Below are positions 13,657 through 25,640 of a stretch of DNA of 64,000 bases, one piece after another. Origin of the DNA: Isoperla grammatica (taxonomy: Eukaryota; Arthropoda; Insecta; Plecoptera; Perlodidae). The notes under the pieces are model-generated. The model was not told where the DNA came from. It was given only the letters and a program-made list of their open reading frames with translations, and searched no databases. Numbering within the stretch: position 1 is the stretch's first letter; every line of letters starts with the position of its first letter. A program made the position numbers and the translations under genes. The stretch is from NCBI GenBank assembly GCA_945910005.1, contig OX246740.1, forward strand, positions 3,241,897 to 3,305,896, read 5' to 3'.

Positions 13657-13840
13657 TCGATAGATGGCTCAGTGATAGCACACGAGGCTCTACTTCAGGA
13701 GGTCGCCGGTTCAATACCCGCTCCCTCAATCCTGACTGGATTTTCCCCCGAGGTTTTCCTCGAATGTTAAGTCATACTAACAGCCCATGGATATTCCAAC
13801 ACAACTATTCCCAATAACACACTACCTAGTTAATTAACCA
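13657..13840 (+). mobile_element. tRNA-derived SINE, family A, copy 2
   Basis: A-box-like TGGCTCAGTGATAGCA at 13,665-13,680 and B-box-like GGTTCAATACC at 13,708-13,718. These are followed by the family body (CCTGACTGGATTTTCCCCC, GAGGTTTTCCTCG) and the family 3' block ACCTAGTTAATTAACC at 13,824-13,839. This is the most complete copy of the four and the only one on the plus strand. Its own retroposition machinery is absent, as expected for a SINE. Confidence 0.8.
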
Positions 13841-14599
13841 CACAGCGGGACATCATTTGTCTCTGTGCACGTTTTCTACGAAAAGTATTTATTATTCACA
13901 GATTATTATATATTTTAGTGTTTCTAGTTTCACAAGTGCTGCTGAAGATATAATTGTATATAGAATATGTCTTATTTCCCTAGAGAGAGAGAGAGTCGAA
14001 ATTAATTTCTGACACAAAGAGGATTTGTGTTACCATATCTTGTCACAGCTGGCCTGTTTTAAGGTTGCTCGTTACCGAGTTTCAGTTATGGTTTAGCTTT
14101 TTGTATTAATTGGGTATATGTTTACATGCATGTTATTTTATTTGTGACTGTAATGTATTACATTGAAGTACTTGTAGGAGTTTTATGTTCCGTTGTTGAA
14201 TCGAAAGTAAAAATTGTAAAATGTGTGCGTTAGTTCGTGCAATAAATTAAGCGTACATCAACAATATAAGATCATGATCTCCATATCACTTCCAGGTATG
14301 CCTCGTGGGATGTCGGTTCGTGGAACAGCTTATCGTATGATGCCCCAATTGACTCAACATGTACACAATACGTCATCAACCTTTCCATACTGATTTACGC
14401 TATGATATGAAATAACAACCTTTGATTTATGATATCATTACGTTTACATGTTAAGACTTTGGGCGTTTTCGCACGGAGGGTTGATAGCTTGATTTATCTT
14501 TCATCAAATCACGTCCCCGTTATAAATGGATTACATACATTTCCAGACACACCATCTTATCAGCAACAGTAATTGGTAGAAACAAAATTTACACAAATT

Positions 14600-14699
14600 C
14601 CATTGCAAACCAATTTCGTTGTTATTTATTTTTGCTTATTTACCACTCACATACTGACCATGTATGTACTTGAATACAGACTAGGTAATTGGTTTGCAA
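14600..14699. repeat. Small inverted repeat
   Basis: TTGCAAACCAATT near 14,602 is mirrored by AATTGGTTTGCAA at about 14,687-14,699. It lies inside an unrecognised 86-codon frame, which I treat as noncoding. Confidence 0.55.
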
Positions 14700-15739
14700 G
14701 TTGTGGTTTTTCACAGCCAAATTTGGCAAGTACACATATCTCATTGTCGTTTGTTGTTGTGCGTGTTCGCATTCTAGTGAATATGCATTTGTGTGATGTT
14801 GACATTGCAATAAAATCGCTGAAAGTGCATTAAATCCAATAAGTTATATGGTGTAGTTTATTTCGTCCTACGCATTCGAAGATCTACATACCTCAATGTA
14901 CTAAATGTCTCAATCATTTAATCAATCTATATAATTTATTATGTCTGATTTAATGTAACAACTGGCGACCTGCCTGAGTTGACTACCAAGTAACGTGGAA
15001 CTGTTAAACATTTACAGAACCGGTTTACAGACCCCCACGTTCAACCGCAACTATAACCACCGGTATCGGTACAAAGTGATATGATTAGATGCGCCTAGCT
15101 TATAAATTAATAATCAATAATTTAGGAGTACATATTGCTAATATGAAACGTGGTTTACCGTCATTGTGTGGCAAAGAGTAATCGTGGCGATGAGCGAGAA
15201 AGGAAATAGATGTGTAAAATAATGCTGCGCACGAAGCCTCGCTTCCTCTCAATACACGCTATATAGACTAGACCCATCCAGTATAATGCGTTCCTCAGTC
15301 ATAAAGCGAATGTTGGGATTAAGTATAACGAAAATATAGCTTGCTCTAGCATGCCTGTTCCCAACTTCATCGGAATAATCTAAAATATCTGACAATTATT
15401 TCCGTATCAAGAAGCACTTCTTATTCTAGCAGAACGTATTGTAATCCGAATATTATCCATTACGAAGCTGGAATGTAATTTAAATCAAATTGTGTTGTTC
15501 AATCTGGATCCTGTATATTCAGTTTCGAATGTCATTACTATCCAATCGATGCAATTGAAGGACCAAACTTATAGGGCCGTGGTACGAAGAGTGCTTGTTG
15601 ATATGAAAAGAAATATAGTTTATTTTTTCTTTCGAACAAGGACTGTGTCAGGCAGCAAATGCAACTGTGGAGGAATTGTCGCAAGTTGCAAATACAGATA
15701 ATCTTTAGTTGCTTTAGGGTGCACAGCAGTTTCACCTAA

Positions 15740-15930
15740 TGCGCCCCTCTCCAGATGTCTAACTAGCTATATTGGGATGTTTGGATTATTTGCAAGTATC
15801 CCTTAGATGTAAGAGTCAAAATATTCGTCTTACGACTGAGGAAACCTTCAGTCAGGATTACCGGCAGCAGAATCGAACTGGCAACCGCACATGTTACAGT
15901 ATCGCGTGATATCTCTAGCTACCTCTAGCA
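15740..15930 (-). mobile_element. tRNA-derived SINE, family A, copy 3
   Basis: On the minus strand this reads a degenerate A-box region, a B-box-like CAGTTCGATTC, then AATCCTGACTGAAGGTTTCC, AGTCGTAAG and the 3' block AGCTAGTTAGACATCT. The order matches copies 1 and 2. Its 5' side abuts the 9-bp GTTAGTTGT array that starts at 15,935. Confidence 0.75.
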
Positions 15931-15934
15931 GTGA

Positions 15935-16062
15935 GCTAGTTGTGTTAGTTATGTTAGTTACGTTAGTTGAGTCAGTTATGTTAGTTGGGTTAGTTGTGTT
16001 AGTTGTGTTAGTTGTGTTAGTTGTGTTAGTTGTGTTAGTATGTTAGTTGTGTTAGTTGTGTT
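15935..16062 (+). repeat. 9-bp tandem array, unit GTTAGTTGT
   Basis: About 14 units, degenerate at the left (GTTAGTTAT, GTTAGTTAC, GTCAGTTAT) and nearly perfect at the right. One unit has a 2-base deletion. The gradient from diverged to uniform suggests growth from the right-hand side. Confidence 0.95.
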
Positions 16063-16682
16063 GCAATATAAAACATATAAAATCATCATGGCAAAATGAA
16101 AAACAGAACACATATTTAAATGAGAGTGGAAAGGATAATAGTCAAGACGGAACCAGGCTGACGTAAATAGGACAAATAAGCCAGGATATGGGCTCTAGTA
16201 GGTAAGGAAAAACGAAACGACGGTCGGAAATGTATAAATAATGGAAAACCGTCTCTAAACAATACGAAGATTGGAAACAACATTGCATACAAATTTCCGA
16301 CACATTATTCAATTCATTTTATTCTTAAATCTTTAAAATAAATGTAAATATATGGCCAACAAATCTATCACAATGTTGGTAATAAATTACTTTATTCACA
16401 CCTTTTTCTTAAACTGTGCTAGTGGGAGACAATGTTAATGTTGGGTCCCAGTCGACATAAGACTTGAAAATATAAATGATGTTATTAAAGTTTTCACTTT
16501 AATGAAATAATGAGTTGGTCTTGATATAAAATAAATGCATCTGTATTTATTATTGTCTATCCACTCAATTACAGGCGTGGATTTTCAGTAGGGAATATTA
16601 TTCTATTTATTACCTTCCTTGTTGCTACATGCGCTTGGTCACCAATCATGTTGGTCTACATATATGCTCAGTATCATATCCT

Positions 16683-16762
16683 AGCCCTAACCGGGAATCG
16701 AACCCTGGACCTTCTGCATTGAGAGGAGGAATATATCCACATAGACCACCGAACTAACATCG
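16683..16762 (-). mobile_element. tRNA-like SINE head
   Basis: On the minus strand there is TTAGTTCGGTGGTCTA (A-box region) and GGGTTCGATTCCC (B-box, 16,705-16,693) about 50 bases apart, as in a tRNA. The T-stem has a mismatch and I could not close an acceptor stem. I therefore call a tRNA pseudogene or SINE head and not a functional tRNA. It differs from family A in sequence. Confidence 0.6.
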
Positions 16763-18996
16763 TATCTAATAGAAGCCCCACCCATGGTTGTGCGTTACTT
16801 GTAGCGTGTGATAGTAAAAGGTGTGTGAAGAGGGCTCACATAGAACGTGCTAGTTACGCACTAAGATAATCAGTTATTAAAATTTAAAAAGTTTCGTGTA
16901 CATAGTTTTTCAAAAGCCGGTAAATGGATGGCATTTGTACCATCGCCCGAACGAGATCAAAACATGTAGCACCTCTGGTAATATTAGAAGTGAAAATCTA
17001 TGAGTTGATCCAAATATTACGTTATACTGTAAGGTACATTTAATAACAGATATTTTGTAATTACCGTTTGAAAACATTTATAAAAGCATACATTGTCGTT
17101 GTGAATGTTTTAGTAATTTATTGGAATTAATTATTAATGCTTTTATAATAGGTACGTAAAAGAATCCGAATCATCATTTAATATATCCACATGGAAGATT
17201 TCACACTTTTTTAATGATCTCTATTTTTATAATTCAATTCATCAACTGCGATTAGCGTGTTGTTAATTGCCAAATAACATAAAGCCATGTCCCCTCAACA
17301 AGCTTAACAGCAGCCTCTATTAAATAATACAATTTGTTTCATCAAATAACAAGTAGAAAATCCCTGATATTAAAAAGTACTAAGCTCTTTCCACTCCAGC
17401 CTTCGTCACATTGTCAACTGTTCTTTCTAAATCTCAGCTGTCAATGTATGCATTAACGTGTATTTATTCTGCTATAGGCATTATCTATTGGTATGTACAG
17501 TTTTATTTCCATAATAATAATAATACAAAATAAGTGCATCACATTAAATTACCTATTAATATTATGTTATATTACCCTTTCGGTTTACAGGAAAAATAGT
17601 AGTCAACAAAAAACAAAAAAATACCAAGAATGCTGCTCTTTCCTCAAATTAGATTTGTGTTTCGGCAAAGTAGCAATACGGTACAATGCATTCATAATCT
17701 TGTCTTTAAATAAATTAAAAGATAACAGTCCCAGTCTTGAAGTGTCAGCGGGAACGTTGCTGACATCTAAATCAAGCTCCAGCGACCGCACACATAAGTC
17801 TCAAGAATGTCCCAAACGAAACAGGACCCGTTGATTGATGTAACATATTAACGCTAGAGTTCATGTAGCGAGGATTATAGAGGTGATTAAGGGTGATGGG
17901 TGAATGTGTGATGAACTGCCGTCAGTTTAAAACCCTCTATTCAGTCATTCTGGAGGACTTCATTCGCTTTCATCTACATCACGCGTGCAGATTCGCCATT
18001 AGATTAAGCTACACAGTATACCGGGTATTGCAAAAGTAATTTATTAGGTAGGCCTACCTCACACTTCGTAATACCTAAGTAGGATATTGTTCGATAGTTT
18101 TAGTCACAATATTTAACATTTTTCCAACGAATTACAAGTTATTTATTATATAACAAAATAAAAATCGTAACAATTGTGCAATATATGACGTTTAAATTTC
18201 GTTTTAGTTCCGACGAACCCTAACTGCCAATTAGTTGTTTCACTTTCATTATTATGTATATAGCTTTAACAAACGTACCTGAATTACACCTGATACTGGG
18301 AGTAACCTTTATCTTTACTAACGAATAATTAGCATAATGTCGAGAAGGGTGAGAGAAATGGCGGGAGAGCTCCCTTTCTTTCCCAAAAAATTTCGCTGTG
18401 AAAAAGTAGTCACAATAATTACATGTCAATTTTAAATGATAAGAAAAATGTAATCCAAGGAATCAACATTGTAACTGGTTAAACATTGACGTGGCTATAC
18501 GAGGAAAAGAAGGAGAAGATCCACCGAAATAACTGTGAGTTTGGTGCGTTCTAGCCTCACCTCTAATCACAATAATCGTCGGGCTTAATCACACCTACAT
18601 CAAAACGAAAAGCTCAGTCTTGTAATTTGTGAAATACAGCGATAGACGAACGTGATAATAGCAGCGCTCAACGGTTTGACCTCTCTGATAAGCCGTGACC
18701 TTGGGAGTGGCTTCCATCTTAGGTGTTCGCATGGCCGTCACTGATCATCGATTGATCAGTCAAGCTCGATATTACGTAAACTATACTTAAAAAATAAAAC
18801 TCACTTTATTCGTCGTGTTAAAGATCTCACTTTCACAAGAAGGAACAACTTTAAGATCACGTTTCTTGGTAGTTTCAAAAACTAATATTAGTTTCAAACC
18901 GTACAACCAAAATCCACCATGTTTGCCTTATATCTTCTTTATTAAATCACGTTATTAATCAATCAATACTGATATCTTCATTGTGTATAATACTGC
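16763..18996. other. AT-rich DNA with one ambiguous frame and small hairpins
   Basis: A small hairpin uses TTATAAAAGCAT and ATGCTTTTATAA (about 17,079-17,148). At 17,591-17,833 both strands are open for 60-80 codons. The plus frame follows a good acceptor-like TTTCGGTTTACAG and ends with a hydrophilic Ser/Arg/Lys tail. The minus frame contains LLSFNLFKDKIMNALYRI. Neither is recognised, so I leave it uncalled. A perfect 8-bp-arm palindrome ACTGATCA/TGATCAGT lies at 18,740-18,760. Confidence 0.35.
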
Positions 18997-18999
18997 GAT

Positions 19000-19073
19000 G
19001 GAGTATTCGTTGTTATAGCGGCATGTTCTTGCTTCCAATTGATAAGGTTCAAGATTCGACTCCCAGTTCGGGT
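19000..19073 (+). mobile_element. Degenerate tRNA-Gly(UCC)-like sequence
   Basis: GTTGTTATAGCGGC resembles the D-arm region of tRNA-Gly, CTTCCAA occupies the anticodon-loop position, and AGATTCGACTCC is a B-box/T-loop. The overall length (about 74 bases) fits a tRNA, but the stems are broken. Most likely a SINE head or tRNA pseudogene. Confidence 0.55.
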
Positions 19074-20423
19074 TTGTATTATTTAACTTTGTGGAAATTT
19101 ACTTTAATCCATCTACATGATATTGTTTTATAGGTAAACGGTGACTATCGAGCCTCTTAGTAAAGCGACACAATAAATGGTACCATGAATGTCCCCCACT
19201 GAAAATCAGTTAGCTTGTGTGAATGGGCTGACAATTAATAAATACATGTATTTATTTTAACAAAATTTATGTGTAGAATCCCATTGTAATGGTGCAGTGC
19301 AGCCATAATATGCCGACGTGAACTTCCGTTAAACGGTTGTGCGTTTGTGTTCCTACTTCTTGTCAAGAACCTACTAAAAAGCGAGTTTGTTAGTTTGATT
19401 GAAACATCAATGGGGAAAGGTATTTCAGTGCTTGATCATGGGACTCAAGGAATCTTGTATCTGCCTTAGAGAGGTCGTGACTCACAAGTATATTTGTATA
19501 TTTAGACATCTGACCTTGGCTAAGTGGGTTCGATACACCGAAGTCGATATCCGTCATCCACGACGTTATTCCTGTCAGTAGAAGAGAGAACATTCCATTT
19601 GTGAATTACTAAATGTGGATGAAGATATATTTCAGGAAATGTTCGTGTAATTCTAAGCGCCGGTGTTGGCGTTCTCACTAAATTCCCGTCAGAACCACCA
19701 GAACTATCGGATAACAGTAGAAATAAGGTGTTGTTTTTATATTTCCCTAACGTTTGTCTGAGTGAGTTTGATGAATAGGGGCCTACGGGAGTGTTCGTTA
19801 CACAAATGTTGTTGTAGTTTTAAAATGATAGATGCATTGAAAGAGTATGAATTCTTTGAATAAGTTATATAAGACTTTTGTTGGTACTGATGGTAAAATA
19901 TTTAATCAAAAACACAATATCTGATCTAACAGTATATAAATGCATTGCATATTGTGGTAATGAAATCTAGTCACATAATACCTAAATTGTATAGTGTAAT
20001 ACATAAATACATATTTTGTTTTAATTGTCCATGTCCACCCACACAAAGTTACAAGGCAAATCAGTCAGTCAAAATATTGGTCTCTGAGCTATTTTATGTT
20101 TAAACATCTTTTGGTTGTTGAAAATGTAAATATCAAGCTATTATAATGCGATACAGAACGGAAGTATAACGTTTTTACATATTAAAGTAACATAAAGCTG
20201 TAATTTGTTTAGTCACACTAGACAAAAGGGGTGTATTACGTTGGCACCAACTGACAGAGTAGCGATCGAATTAACTAGAAGTTTATTCTAGCTAGAAGGT
20301 GACAGTCTTAGTTGCTACAACCAACAATCCGCACTGAAGTTTATTCAAACATGAGTGATAGTATTGCCCACACATCGTGACATCAGACATTATTATGCGC
20401 AGCATACTACACACTTCTATGAC

Positions 20424-20457
20424 CAACCAACCAACCAAACCAACCAACCAACCAACA
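20424..20457 (+). repeat. (CCAA)n microsatellite
   Basis: About eight CCAA/ACCA units with one interruption. Confidence 0.9.
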
Positions 20458-20530
20458 GGTTTATGAGCACAATATACTTTTGCTCTTCAAATCAGGCGCA
20501 CAGATGTATTTCAACATCACCGGTAGAAAG

Positions 20531-20960
20531 TGATTGATTGATTGGTGTTTAACGACGTATTCCACGGCTAAGGTAATATTATGACGTCTTCCGAATCAGA
20601 TTCATTAAACATCTTGGGGGTCATCGTAATGGGATTTTTTTAAAATTATCATTATAAATTACATTAACTGAATACTTAAGATGCCACCCAAACAATCGCT
20701 TATCTGCATCTGTCTTTCTCTTCTTCTTCTTCTTTTGTTTGTCCCTTTCCTTTTTGTATAATCAGGATGCGTCACGTATGGTATACCCTACCCTTCGTCA
20801 TAATGGGAGTCCAGCAAGGGAGGTCAGGGCCAAGTGGGAGGAGGAATCTTAAGGAGACTGTCAGGGGGAAAGGGACAGGTTCTCCTTTTGTCGCCTCTTA
20901 CGCCTAGCAGAGTCACACAGGGACTATTCTGCCCCGGGCCCAGACGAGGAATCGGTCGAA
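20531..20960 (-). mobile_element. Mollusc-type SINE-like element
   Basis: Read on the minus strand the 3' end is TACGTCGTTAAACACC followed by an ATCAATCA simple tail. Before it comes GACGTCATAATATTACCTTA, and far upstream (about 20,890-20,950) lies a GC-rich block with CTAGGCGTAAGAGGCGAC and CCCGGGGCAGAATAG. I associate both the GACGTTAAAC-type end and the RTAAGAGGCGAC block with repeats common in mollusc genomes (from memory, not a search). The 5' boundary is uncertain. An 80-codon frame across it (20,824-21,066 minus) looks like a by-product. A second truncated copy of the 3' end is at 55,890-55,997. Confidence 0.6.
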
Positions 20961-21721
20961 TATCAACACATGGAGTAACCATGGTGATGCCAATGAAAGG
21001 TCTTCCAATAAGACAAGATCTTTGCATTCCATCATCGTAGAGTGCTACCAGTTCTGCCAGGCACAATGTGGGCTATTCAAAGCCGTTTTTTCTTTACTTG
21101 GGAACTACCATTGTTTTTTAACTCAAGTAGAATTGATAGGCAGCTTACATGGAGCGTACGGATATAACGTAATCATTATACTAGGGTTATGTTCAATTTG
21201 CCACGTTTGTCAATCACAGAAAGTATTCTTTGCAGTGTTTGAATCACGTGTCATCGCTATTTCTTGATCGAACTCATCATACAGGAATGAATTACGACAC
21301 TAGAAGAATGCGTTTATGAACAACAATCAATCATAATGTTGTGTGTGTGGCTTTTTAAATATGATTGGTTGTTGTAGACAGCAGCACCAGAATTCTTCGG
21401 CGATTTCACGGTAGTTTTTTGGATCTTAACCCGAGAGCTCCGGTCATTTGTGAGATTAATTACAAAGAAGTTAGCAACCAACTAAAAGGTTATTTGTGGT
21501 TTCACCCAAGCTCTTAGACGCCACTTTGATAACTAGACTTGGAAAGAAGTTACGGATTGAATAGGTACCACTAATGATGTGGTAATCATGACAGTGTTAA
21601 TACAAAGATCTAGTATTTCTCAATTTGTCTTGAGTAATGATTATGTTTTATTGTATTTGTATTGTTATTGTAGTATTCAAACAAATTAATATTATTGGAG
21701 TAACAATCTCGCGGGTGGAAT

Positions 21722-21810
21722 TGTTGTGAAATACCAAAATGAGAAAAAGTGTGAGACCTGGGTTCGATTCCCAGTTGGGGTTCGTTTTGTAATTTCTGTA
21801 TTTCACAACA
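21722..21810 (+). repeat. T-arm hairpin element, copy 1
   Basis: Perfect 13-bp inverted ends (TGTTGTGAAATAC at 21,722-21,734 and GTATTTCACAACA at 21,798-21,810) enclose a perfect tRNA T-arm-like stem-loop, CTGGGTTCGATTCCCAG. The spacing and the inner GTGRGACCTG motif recur at 27,483-27,573. There is no A-box, so it is not a normal tRNA-derived SINE. Confidence 0.7.
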
Positions 21811-22259
21811 GTATTCACACAATTTTGAATGTGCTAAGAAAATAATGAATTTAGCATAATTTAAATTATTGATGTAGCTCTTATAGCCTACTTATTTACC
21901 AAGTTATTTTATTGTAGAAAAAAGAAAAGACTGGCAAGAAAGTGGAAAAAATTATAAACGGTTTTCAAACCAACCAATCCACGACGACGGATTAAACCAT
22001 AAAAACAAACCCTAGTTCGCAACAGCTACGCAACATGTATGTAGGTAATTCAAAATATTATTCCATTCCCATGTCTTTGGGTTTTATGTATTTATGTATT
22101 TATGTATATATGTATATATGTATATATGTATTGCCTATTCTTTTTAATTATAAAACTTATTTACGAAGGGCAAGCAGAACTTAACAAATTACTATGAAAC
22201 AATGCACACAATGTCAATCGATCAGTCAAGATTCCAAGTCCGTCTTTAAAATTGGACTT
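21811..22259. other. AT-rich DNA with an ATGT-type microsatellite
   Basis: A TATGTATT/TATGTATA repeat runs at about 22,085-22,131. Nothing else supported. Confidence 0.6.
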
Positions 22260-22500
22260 TGTTTCATTGCAACCGCCGATCATCACGACGGTGGGGTAGA
22301 AGGGGTAGAAGGGGCAACAGGTCATCGCGCCGTTCTGTACATAGCAAACACAGTAATGACATCGTTTGCGCTGTAGATTGTCGATACTCCGCAGGAAGCG
22401 CATATTGTGCAGAGCTCAACTATGGCGATGACGCAGGGTATTCGCTCTCAAGTTACACTGTGGGAGGCGGGCGTCGAACTCGGGACTATAACTGACCCCG
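22260..22500. other. GC-richer block open on both strands, unidentified
   Basis: Frames of 60-80 codons overlap here on both strands (minus 22,403-22,161; plus 22,259-22,495), with cysteine-rich peptides on the minus strand (KRCHYCVCYVQNG). A repeat GGGGTAGAAGGGGTAGAAGG lies inside. The right edge carries a B-box-like GAGTTCGACGCCC on the minus strand, so at least that edge may be a SINE head. No protein family recognised. Confidence 0.25.
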
Positions 22501-23462
22501 ATAACCCCTGTTAAGTGACTGACATCTATTTATTTACCACTCGGGAAAATTATTTTTATCGTTTCGTTAATTTAATAATGTCATTCTCATTTAGAAAACT
22601 GTGTGGGTTGGATGATTGATCTCGCGACATCTCACAACACGCTACAACTACAACTACTCTGCATGGTTGATTAGAAGACAATGATACCAACATGAAGTTA
22701 TGATTTATGTTGGATTTAAAATACATTATTTGTTTATGTATGAAAATGATATAAATAAAACTGGGGGTCAAGTTAATATAATCAGTTTAGATTTTTCTAA
22801 GGGATAAGGATAATGGTTTGGGATTTATACTGTACATGTTTTATATTCAGTGTTTTTAATTATTCTTTCATCGTATATTGTATCGTTAAATTTATTGCTC
22901 CTTATATGAATCAATTGTTTATGATATACGTTAGTTAAATAAATAATATAAACAAAATTTTGATAAATGCTTTTATACACTTCTTTTCACCTGTCATACA
23001 TTTTCTATGTACCACTTTCGGCAATGTCTTAACTATATCCCTATGGGCAAAATCATGGGGGGACTTAACTCTAAAAACCGTGTTTTCAATACAACCAACT
23101 TGCTTGTATCTAAACTGTGACGATATAGAGACGCCATAGAACCATTTAGTTTTAATTTCTTACTCTCAGCTAGAGTTCAGTTAACCGTACATACAGTACG
23201 ATTATTTTGTTACAGGTATCGTAGAGTGACATTACCAATGATTCTCATGATCTAAGGAATTGAAATAATAAAATAAAGAAAAGTATGATTATTAAAAACT
23301 ACATCATGAACATGGTTTTAAAAGAACGACGCGTGTACGCAAACACGCTTTTGAACACTCTTCCTTGACATGTTCTACAGACCTTTGCTTGACTACACAA
23401 GAGGGGGGGGGGGGATCTAATGAAGTCTTGAGGGGGGTGGGGTAGGCGCCTTCCAACCTAGC
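22501..23462. other. AT-rich DNA, one poly-G tract
   Basis: G12 at 23,403-23,414, followed by further G-rich sequence to 23,445. No gene supported. Confidence 0.6.
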
Positions 23463-23588
23463 TCATGACAATTTCGATTGGAATCCAGATTGAGCCCCAT
23501 GGCGAGATGCTCTATCTCTAGGTCGAGGCCTGGCCTTGTAAGTCGCAGTTGAACGCCCTCTGTAGGTTTGTTTACGCTCAGCAACCAT
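23463..23588 (-). CDS. Weak candidate small ORF or first exon
   Basis: A 41-codon minus-strand frame starts MVAERKQTYRGRSTATYKAR. Its start context is AAAATGG (A at -3, G at +4), which fits metazoan translation starts, and it ends at TGA (23,465-23,463). The peptide is strongly basic with no motif I recognise. GC is higher than in the flanks. It is too short to be confident of, no splice donor of good quality was found, and it could be a by-product of an older repeat. Confidence 0.15.
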   Translation of the reverse strand: MVAERKQTYRGRSTATYKARPRPRDRASRHGAQSGFQSKLS

Positions 23589-25177
23589 TTTACTATGAAT
23601 ACATGTTAATCACGAGCATATGGGCTAATGATTTCTGACAGGTGATAAATCCCAACAGTCAGTTTCTTTATTAATGTCCCTTAATACGGTTTAATGATGT
23701 TCGAAGTAACAATTTTGCGCTTCAAGTGAACTTCACAAGTTTAGTAATTATTATTTTTCGAAGAAACGAGAATTTCCCGAGTGGCTATTTATTGAGATAT
23801 GACTCAGTAATTGCGCATTTATTAAGTTTATCGAGTTAAATCTGGTTTACTGGTGATAAAGTGCTTGATTACAGCTCTATTAACTAAGACTGGCTGGAGT
23901 ACTTTGTCACCTTGTGGGTTACGTATTACGTTTTAATTAAGTGTCTTGGTTAAGTGTCTTACTTGTTTTGCTGTGTGTTAGCAAGCGGTCGCACTTCTAC
24001 TCGGAGTAATGGGTATTACAACAGCATACAGTATCATACAGTGACGTGGGTACTTTATCTTGCACACTGCTTCCGTTGTGGTGATGGTATACCATGGCGT
24101 GAGGGCACTACTGAGCGCAAAGCATCTTATATGTATTGAGTAAAATGGTAATTTTATATCATTACGAATAGTGCAGATTTTCTTTAACAATACCAGAACC
24201 AAATTTTCAACTTAAATTTTAATTTAATGCTACTTCAATGATTTAAGGTTTGTATTAAAATATTCCTATTACTTTACGTCAAATTTAATTTATGTACAAT
24301 ATACAACATCATTGTCTCAATGTTTTCTTGTGTATTTCTATTACAGCTTTCTTTTGTAAATCAGTCTTATTCCTGTATATAATGGCACTAACCGGTAATA
24401 AATAAATAAATAAAACAAACAAATAAATACAAATTGCTCAATGATTGGAATGATCGTTACGTGAAAACCCAAATAACCGCAGCAAAATAATTCCATGAAC
24501 AATAACACAACATCCAACACATCATACAATATTCACAAAATAAATAAATTTCTAGAGTATAAATACAAATGTATTTATTTATTTTATCGATATTGTGTAT
24601 GATGCGTTTGATTTCGTAACGTTACTATATAGGACTGCAGATTTTCTGTTTTTACACAAAAATATTCTTCTTGTACCACAATCACATCCCGTTGTTTATT
24701 TCTCTAGCAGTTAGAACTCATCTCATGAATATTGTAGGTGGGCTGACCAAACACAAGAGATAACCTGTTCTTGTAACAATACAATACATCACACCTCATT
24801 GTCTTTAAAGGGAATGCAGTACACACACATAACGCACGATGACTGTGCGTTTCATACTGTGCAAGTGTGGGCCGTACTGTGTTTGCATATTATTCATAAG
24901 TGTGTTGGATATGGGCATGAGTGGACAACAATGGGGTTAATTTTGTCGTAACATGGGAACGGTTAGTGTGAATATAAAACCTACCTTCAACTAGTAGGCA
25001 GTTACGCTCAAGTGTGGGCAGTACGATAAAAGGAATTGTCTTGAAGGACCAGAATGGACATTGAAAGAGATAGTTTTTTTTATATACACGGGGAATTGTC
25101 TTCCGAGCAGTAGACATAATCGTTAGGCGCTATGGCTGTTAAACAAATTGAAGATCACTCTCGCTTGTTTTAAGGAT
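23589..25177. other. AT-rich DNA with (AAAT)n
   Basis: Simple AAAT/AAAC repeat at about 24,396-24,426. No gene supported. Confidence 0.6.
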
Positions 25178-25196
25178 GGGGGGGGGGGGGGGGGGG
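25178..25196 (+). repeat. Poly-G tract, 19 bases
   Basis: Nineteen uninterrupted G between GGAT and TTAT in otherwise AT-rich DNA. Confidence 0.95.
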
Positions 25197-25534
25197 TTAT
25201 CTCAACACACACCGACGTGAAGTTCAGTAATATTAAGGAAACGTTACATAATATTAAAAGATTCATTAAAAAGAAAATGTTTTAAACAAGTTTTGAATGT
25301 TTTACTCCTTAGGGGTCTTTATCTTTTTATTCTAAAATTTGCAATTCATTATTTACTAAAACTAAAAGAACAACTAATTGACTATTGCCTTATTAATTGT
25401 TATATTCTTATTGTTTAGTTCGTACGAAATAAATCTGCTGTTTTGAAAACACATAATCTAGTTCGAAAGTCGTAAGAATTCGATGTTTATTATTCCATCA
25501 ACAAAATTACACTATTAATTAAACATTAAATAAT

Positions 25535-25640
25535 AATATACAATAATATAATACATAATATAATATAATATAATATACATATAATTATATTATATTATGT
25601 ATATTTATATTTAATTATATATAATAATATAACACAATAA
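25535..25640. repeat. AT-only palindromic stretch
   Basis: Nearly pure A/T with ATAATATAATAT and its inverted counterpart TATATTATATTAT, so it can extrude as a cruciform. Likely a decayed (AATAT)n-type simple repeat. Confidence 0.7.

Noticed and set aside
17493..17834. 113-codon plus-strand frame with an acceptor-like site at 17,590
   Set aside because: The opposite strand is also open and more protein-like; the first third is low-complexity. Neither reading could be preferred, so no gene was called.
16683..19073. Functional tRNA genes
   Set aside because: The tRNA-like sequences at 16.7 and 19.0 kb keep promoter boxes but have broken stems, so they were called as SINE heads or pseudogenes.
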